A stretch of 64,000 bases of DNA, taken from the NCBI GenBank assembly GCA_047967505.1, contig CM106539.1, one strand, 5' to 3'. The stretch is from Dipteris shenzhenensis (taxonomy: Eukaryota; Polypodiophyta; Polypodiopsida; Gleicheniales). Every line of letters begins with the position of its first letter. The stretch's first letter is position 1. Shown here piece after piece: positions 58,031 to 64,000 of this stretch. Position numbers and translations under genes: made by a program. The notes under the pieces are model-generated. The model saw only the letters and a list, made by a program, of their open reading frames with translations, ran no database searches and was not told the origin of the DNA.

Positions 58031-58918
58031 AATGTTTGGAGCCTCCTTCTAAACCTTGAACTACTTCTTAGCCTAAAAACTCCAATTTAGGAAAAAGACA
58101 TCATTAACCCAACCATGTTGATGATAGTTCCTTGAACACAAGCATACACAATGTTTGCTTCCCACATTTGAGACTATGTCTCTCACTAGAATACAACCTG
58201 AGGTCCTAATCTACACGTATAGCACAACAACAATGACACCAATATATCTATATGCTACAAAAGTACATGGAACCTTGTACACCTTGCACATCTTGAGAAT
58301 GCCATGGAGAAGTGGTAATAATGGAACCTATCCTAAGCTTGTTACTATCTATAAACTAGAATCATGCTCCCCTAAAGGATCCAACTATGGAAATATCTTT
58401 GGGGCTTCTTTTAGGTTATCAATAGTTAATTGGTTTCTTTAGGAGAAGGAGCCTTCATGGTCCTAGAATCTATTTGTGTCTCAGCTATATTTGACAATTA
58501 CTCTTGGAATGACATTGATTTCTAGGCAACTAGCCTAATCTTCAAAAAAGGATGACATACATGGGGGAAACTTTGGCTGAAGGAGAAATTTGAATGAAAA
58601 CCTTGGCCAAATATCAAGAGGCAATTCCAATTGATATAAAAGAAAGAAATCTAGTGATGGAAAGAATCACCTTGTGATTAGACGGATGCAATGGAAAGGA
58701 GGTACCTCAGTGGTTTGGTGGAAAGAATCTAGTTGGGTAGCTTGTTGCCTTCTTCTCCCCATCCCTCTCAAGGGGGTCACTATGTATAAACCCTCTATAT
58801 CACATGCGTTTAAGGCCTATTTTTAAAACCCCTTATCTATAAAATTTTCATTAATAAAATGTACCCCTTTTCTATACAAATCTAGAAAATTTTCCCAAAA
58901 CTATTCTAAATAGTCCCT
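58031..58918. other. Noncoding DNA, nothing recognised
   Basis: It lies between the tandem array and the truncated copia LTR. A 95-codon plus-strand frame at 58155-58442 has no recognisable domain. Confidence 0.4.
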
Positions 58919-59045
58919 TTCTTTTGGCTTTCACAAGTAAGAAGAGGAAAACTATTTTCAGCCTCCACCTTTGTGTGTATTCCCCCATTGTGTATGTGAG
59001 AAAGCCGTAAGTGAGACTCCTTCCTTCTCTCCCACTATCTTCACA
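58919..59045 (+). repeat. 5' LTR remnant, last 127 bp
   Basis: It matches 62496-62622 of the 3' LTR almost base for base and ends TATCTTCACA. The first about 225 bp of the LTR are missing. Confidence 0.92.
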
Positions 59046-59057
59046 TGGTATCAGAGC
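59046..59057 (+). other. Primer binding site
   Basis: TGGTATCAGAGC directly follows the LTR and is complementary to initiator methionine tRNA. Confidence 0.95.
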
Positions 59058-59570
59058 CTGGTTTGTGGTAAGGAGCTAAAGAAAGCAAACCAAGTTCGCG
59101 GTGTCCTGGTAAGAGGACCAGTGTTGCTTTCCTTTTTCGAGTTTGGGAGCAAATCTCTGCATGTAGCACAGCCGGAAAGTGCAAGAGTGCATTGTCTCAC
59201 ATTGAGATGCCCTTCGCGGTGTGGCGAGAGGGTAGTATATGCTGTGAGGACTTTATTTTTTTGATTCGAGGACATTTCGAGGCCCATATTAGAGGCGGAA
59301 GTTCTCCGCAAGCACTGAGAAAAAGGCCTTGTTTTTGCTGTGCGACCACTGTTCTGCAGGTCAGTGAAAAGTTGCCGCAAAAATTGCATCGTATGCCTAT
59401 GTGCAAAGATATTGGGAGTTACAAAATCATCCTTATTGCCTGTTGATGCAAAATCGTCACTAGGAAGTGACTGTGTGGTCAAATACCACTTTCGTCAGTT
59501 TTGCAGATTTGCCCTTGTGAGGCAGAAGCTGTGTTTTTTGTAGTGACAAAATGTTTTGCAATGTTCTGTA

Positions 59571-60455
59571 ATGGCGTCTGATTCTCTTTCACAGATTGTC
59601 ACTGAAAAGCTTAACAAGAACAACTTCCAAGCATGGAAGTTTAGAATGACGAATTTCCTTATGGGAAAAGGCTATTGGGAGTTCATTATAGGAAATGAAG
59701 AAGAACCAGTTCTTCCTAATGTTCCCAATCAATAGGAAATGCAGGCATTTAAAAGATGGCATGAGAGAGCCAGAAAAGTTATGTACTAGTTGTCTATTAG
59801 TATTTCAGATTCTATGATTGTGCATATTCAGGATGCAAGTACGCCAAAAAAGGCATGGGATACTTTGGCAAAAATGTGCATCACAAATACACAAGCCTAG
59901 AAAATGTTGCTCAAGCAGGAGTTGCACAATGTGCAGAGAGAAAATATGAGCATCAATGACTACCACATGAAGGTGAAGAAAATTGCAGATGCACTTGCTT
60001 CCATTGGGTCACCAGTGGAAGATGATGATTTAGTTTCTGTGACCTTGAATGGTCTAGAAAAGGATTATGCACAGTTTCGGACATCCATTGCCGTCTGTGA
60101 AAATTTTCCTGATTTTGAGGAGTTGTTTGCTCTTCTAATTTTTGAAGAGCAGAGAAATGGTGGTGCATCTTCTTCAGGAGGAACTTCAAAGAAATTGTCT
60201 TCTACTCAAATGCTGGAAGAGATAGAGGCAGAGGTAGAGGAGGCCGATCTGGAGGCTGTGGTAGAAATCAGAATATGTAGCAAACTCAAGAAAACCAGTC
60301 CTATGGAGGAGGACATGGTAACTCTAGAGGTAGGGGGAGCCAAAGAGGTCATGGTGGATGGCAGAGAGGCCAAAATGCAAACAACAATTTTGAATGCTAC
60401 TATTGTGGTAAAATGGGTCATATGGCTAAAGATGCTACAAAAAGCAGAATGACAT
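59571..60455 (+). pseudogene. Copia gag with stops
   Basis: It starts MASDSLSQIV at 59571 and carries the gag block FQAWKFRMTNFLMGKGYWE. Three TAG codons interrupt it before 59904. The frame then continues with LLKQELHNVQRENMSINDY, VTLNGLEKDYAQFRTSI and FEELFALLIFEEQR. After a frameshift near 60200, a knuckle, CYYCGKMGHMAKD, appears at about 60395-60435; its final Cys is lost, probably by a 1 bp deletion. Confidence 0.88.
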
Positions 60456-60578
60456 TATGAATGGAAAATTGCAACAAGGCAATTATGCATCCTCTAGTAG
60501 AGAGGGTGATAACAGAAATGAGCATTTGTTTATGGTGCAGCACATGACCAATTCTATGACAAGTGCATAAATATAGCA

Positions 60579-61785
60579 GGAAGACCAAGGATGTTTTGAG
60601 ATCACCTGGAAGTGAGCCTATTTTGCGCAGGTCTACCAGAGCTAGGTATCCTATGGATCAGCTGAAATATGATGGATTGACAGCCATTCACTATGCCTAT
60701 CTGGTCAAAGTGATACACGAACCAGAACCCACTTCTTTTGAGCAAGCCATGGGAAAAGAAAAATGGGAGAAAGCCATGGATGAAGAAATGATGCCTTGGA
60801 AGCAAATGCTACATGGGAATTGGTGCCTTTGCCTAAAGATAAGAATGCAATTGGCTGTAAGTGGGTTTATAAGGTGAAGCACAATGCAGATGGTTCTGTG
60901 AATAGATACAAGGCAAGATTAGATGTCAAGGGGTATGCACAGGCATATGGCATTGATTATGAAGAAACATTCAGTCCGGTTGCAAGGATGGCAACCGTAA
61001 GAGCAGTCATTGCTATGGCTACATCAAAGGGATGGTCTTTACATTAGATGGATGTAAAGAATGCCTTCTTGCATGATGGTGATTTGCAAGAAGAGGTCTT
61101 TATGGAGCAGCCACCAGGTTATGTTCATGCTATTTACCCTGAGTTTGTTTGCAAGTTGAAGAAAGCCTTGTATGGCTTGAAGCAAGCACCTAGATCATGG
61201 TCTGACAAGATAGGACATTATCTTGTCACTATTGGCTATTAGATTTCTAAGGCAAATTTCTCACTTTATGTGAGAAAAACAGAGAAAAGTATTATGCTGC
61301 TTGTCATTTATGTTGATGATTTGATCATCACAGGTGATAGTGATGAAGATATCCTTCATGTAAAAATGCTATTAAAGTAGAAGTTTGAGATGAACGATTT
61401 GGAAGAGCTGCGTTATTTCTTGGGCATTGAGGTGATTAGATCACCAAGTGGGATACGGCTCTTGCAGAGGCAATATGGATTGGACATGCTATCCAAATAT
61501 GGGATGATAGGCTGTAAACCTATTTCAGTTCCTTTGGAGCAGAATGTGAAGCTGAGCGCAGATGCAGGTGAGCTTCTGGAAGACCCTACTATGTACAGAC
61601 GCATAGTAGGAAGTTTGATTTATATGACTATTACCAGGCCAGAGTTGAGCTATGCTGTTGTATTGGTAAGGCAGTTTATGCAGGCTCCAAGGAAACCACA
61701 TTTGGATGCAGCTAGATGCATACTCAGGTATGTGAAGTCCACATTGCAGTATGGACTATTTTATGAGACTGGGGTTTAGATATAG
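60579..61785 (+). pseudogene. Copia reverse transcriptase (copy 2)
   Basis: The linker (60590-60780) is followed by a 1 bp deletion near 60790 relative to copy 1. The RT then shows [34 protein letters not shown] with a 3 bp insertion, and YVDD at 61309-61320. TAG stops lie at 61045-61047, 61240-61242 and 61378-61380. RT continues to [20 protein letters not shown] near 61740, then two more TAG codons at 61777-61785. Confidence 0.93.
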
Positions 61786-62250
61786 TTGCATGGATACACT
61801 GATGCTGATTGGGCTGGTAGTATTTCTCATAGACGATCTACCAGTGGATATGTGTTCTCTTTTGGGAGTGCTGCAGTCACTTGGAGCAGCAAGAAACAGC
61901 CTACAGTTGCCTTGTCGAGCACAGAGGCTAAGTACAAGGGTGCAGCAATGGCAGCATGTGAGGTAGCTTGGTTGCATAAGCTACTTTATGATATGCATCA
62001 GTCTACAGATGGGCCAGTTATCATTTATTGTGACAACATGAGCAGTATACACTTGGCAAATAACCCAGTCTATCATGCTAGAAAAAAGCACATTGAGGTG
62101 CATTATCACTATGTGCGGGAGATGGTTTTACTAGGTCTTATTGATCTAGTTTATGTCAGCACAGAGGATCAAGTAGCTAACATATTCATGAAGGCATTAG
62201 GCGCAGAGAAGCTGCACAACTTCAGAGACATGCTTGGTGTGCAAGAATTG
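61786..62250 (+). pseudogene. Copia RNase H (copy 2)
   Basis: An open frame reads [10 protein letters not shown], then [10 protein letters not shown] near 61917, [14 protein letters not shown] near 62030 and [12 protein letters not shown] near 62090. It ends in [13 protein letters not shown]. The acidic residues of RNase H (D in TDADWAG, E in STEA, D in YCDN) are present. Confidence 0.92.
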
Positions 62251-62260
62251 GGATTGAGCT

Positions 62261-62270
62261 CGAGGGGGAG
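62261..62270 (+). other. Polypurine tract
   Basis: CGAGGGGGAG directly precedes the 3' LTR. It primes plus-strand synthesis. Confidence 0.88.
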
Positions 62271-62622
62271 TGTTGAGATATCGAGCTCCACTCATGATAT
62301 GCTAGGGTGACCGTTGTGCATTTATGTCACCAACTTGTTAGCTGCAGATGCAGTTGGTACACTGCCCATGAATAATAGCTGGATGACAGCTATCCTTATG
62401 TACTCTAGTTTGTGGCTCAGTTAGTATGCCACCTTAGTTAGCTGAGTTTGGTTTGAGACCCACATATAGGGTTCTTCTATTTCTTTGTACTAGAGTTCTT
62501 TTGGCTTTCACAACTAAGAAGAGGAAAACTATTTTCAGCCTCCACCTTTGTGTGTATTCCCCCATTGTGTATGTGAGAAAGTTGTAAGTGAGACTCCTTC
62601 CTTCTCTTCCACTATCTTCACA
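62271..62622 (+). repeat. 3' LTR, 352 bp
   Basis: It begins TGTTGAGATATCGAG and ends CTATCTTCACA, with TG...CA ends. Confidence 0.92.
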
Positions 62623-62826
62623 GTTACATATGATGAGTGACCCCCCCAAGCCATCCCTACCCTAAAGAGGACTTGAAGAGGTTGTTAAAACCATTAATAT
62701 TAGATGGAAAGCTAGTGATGGAATATATACATGGAAGAATAGATTTTTGAAAAATCTAGGACAAAAGAATCCCAAAGATAATTTCAACTCTCTTATGTCC
62801 AACAATAAAATTCTAAGGATTGGCAA
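62623..62826. other. Flank between copia 3' LTR and the gypsy-side block
   Basis: About 200 bp without recognisable content. It ends in ATTGGCAA (62819-62826), the site used in copy 1 for the deletion. It has no match in copy 1. Confidence 0.5.
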
Positions 62827-63325
62827 AGGATATGGGCATTCTAAAAGATGTGAATTGGCAGAACATACTCCTTGGCAATGTAGCTAGAGTGAATCATAGA
62901 AAATGGTCTACAATTAGGGAGCATGCTCTCTAGTTCATTTGGCTATCCAAGAGCAATTTTACATTTAATAACTTAGTTTCTAAACCTGTTCTAAGAGTTA
63001 TGAAACGGTTCAAAAAAAACTCATATACTCTCTTTATGTTGATTTTGGTACAAATTCTGTGCTTATGCTTGTCTTTCTTTCTTCCCTCCATCATATTTCT
63101 CTCTCCTTGACTCTTTCTGGCTTCTACTTGACCACTCCCCTTCACCAATTGCATGTATTGTACTCACTAGTATTGGTCATGGCTACATTCTTGAAGTTTC
63201 TGCTCCAAGTCCCACCAAACATAGAGATTGCTAGAGTCTCATAGCCAGCTCATAGCCCCATTCTTTTAGTCTGTAAAGCCACCTCAGCCTTAAGCTCCTT
63301 TTCCCTATGTATGGCCTGGAGGGTC

Positions 63326-64000
63326 TATAGGGTGACCATAGTATCTTTTCAATTTACTCCCGCTAAGGCAACCATCCATTTCCATTTTGTCCAAGGTAAC
63401 TATTCAGCATGCGCCTTATGGAGTAATGTTCACTACATGGTAGGGATCCATGCCCCTATATTTAAGGTTAATTTTGGTGTTGCAAACACTATAGAGGAGT
63501 GCGAGGTCTCCTTCCTTGAGGTCCTTGTTTTTTAGGTTGTGGTCAAACCATTTTTTGCATCACGCCTTCTCCACTTCGAGGTAGTAGGCTACATGCAATC
63601 TTGTTTCATCTAGCCATTAGATCGATTAAGTGCTCCACCAATGCATTTTTGATGAGCCTTTCATTTATCGTGATGTGGAGGCTAGACACTACATATTCCA
63701 TTGGCATAAGTATTTCCACCCCAAAGGCTAGGTTGAAGAGGGTGCAATTCATGGCCACTTTGTAAGATGTTTGGTAAGCCCAGAATGCGGTGATGAGCTT
63801 ATGTTCGATATGATTGGCTTCCACTGTGCAAGGTATAATCTTGCAGGATGTCTTGTTTGAGCTGTCGACTAAGCTGTTTGCCCTAGGGTTAATATGGCAT
63901 CAACTTCTGATGTATGATCATGAATTCACAAGTAAGGATCGCTATATTTTCATTGTGGAAATGAGTTCCTTGGTCACTGACATTGCAATTCCAAGGGGCA
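63326..64000 (-). pseudogene. Gypsy integrase C-terminal region (copy 2)
   Basis: The minus strand repeats the gypsy integrase tail of copy 1, including HKLITAFWAYQTSYKVAMNC at about 63800 and the LKRYYG-type end near 63335. The window ends inside the integrase core. Confidence 0.88.

Larger units (their letters stand above)
58919..62622 (+). mobile_element. Ty1/copia element (copy 2), with truncated 5' LTR and internal deletion
   Basis: The order is 5' LTR remnant (58919-59045), primer binding site (59046), leader, gag from 59571, then a deletion of protease and integrase near 60560, the RT linker, RT, RNase H, polypurine tract and a complete 3' LTR (62271-62622). The base after the 3' LTR starts GTTAC, a possible half of a target duplication whose partner is lost. 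Confidence 0.92.
60579..64000. repeat. Copy 2 of the composite duplication
   Basis: It matches 266-2527 in direct orientation, with 61670-62826 absent from copy 1. The match is still running at the end of the window. Confidence 0.88.

Noticed and set aside
59046-59057. tRNA-like sequence (also at 44546 and 26467)
   Set aside because: These are 12-base primer binding sites beside LTRs, not tRNA genes.

Overview
The window is nuclear DNA from a land plant with a large, repeat-dense genome. The evidence is the mixture of Ty1/copia and Ty3/gypsy retrotransposons with plant-type primer binding sites, plant LINEs, a CACTA transposon end, long GT/GA/CT microsatellites, and one spliced host gene with plant-style promoter and splice sites. 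Almost every element is old and broken by stops, frameshifts and internal deletions. That slow decay suits a gymnosperm or another large-genome lineage, but this placement is an inference. I see no bacterial, viral or organellar genome and no rRNA or tRNA gene.

Layout. 1-5.5 kb: a copia polymerase remnant (+) abutting a gypsy pol remnant (-); the same composite returns at 60.6-64 kb, so the two ends of the window are diverged copies (about 4% by eye over a short stretch) of one block. 5.5-11.1 kb: AT-rich DNA with a (CA)n tract, several short tandem duplications and the right end of a CACTA transposon with hairpin-like subterminal repeats. 11.3-11.8 kb: promoter and first exon of a protein kinase of calcium-dependent kinase type (-), cut off after the ATP-binding lysine. 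12-18.3 kb: a dispersed repeat family that carries its own compound microsatellite. 18.5-20.4 kb: noncoding repeats. 20.5-26.7 kb: two minus-strand copia elements with a LINE scrap between them; the second keeps its 5' LTR, primer binding site and a leader full of GTAC motifs.

26.7-34.7 kb: a minus-strand gypsy mosaic holding a long LINE of a type unlike ordinary plant L1. 34.8-37.5 kb: a copia pol with an open 518-codon reverse transcriptase/RNase H frame. 38.1-40.1 kb: a gypsy gag piece and a 5'-truncated L1 with poly(A). 40.8-46.1 kb: a duplicated CAG-rich block with copia RT, then a plus-strand gypsy gag-PR-RT whose RT is replaced by a small LTR element with paired LTRs and a primer binding site. 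47.7-50.85 kb: a complete-looking three-exon host gene (-) for a 163-residue protein with a mitochondrial-type N-terminus. 51-55.8 kb: noncoding DNA and low-complexity tracts. 55.9-57.1 kb: a decayed, intron-containing gene of a transposon-like family I cannot name (-). 57.2-58.9 kb: purine tract and tandem repeats. 58.9-62.6 kb: the second copia copy, with partial 5' LTR, primer binding site, gag, RT, RNase H and a complete 3' LTR.

Only the three-exon gene looks intact, and perhaps the kinase promoter and first exon. The rest records nested insertion, recombination and decay. The points most worth checking are the GTAC array in the copia leader, the small LTR element at 44-46 kb, the unnamed remnant at 56-57 kb and the three-exon gene.
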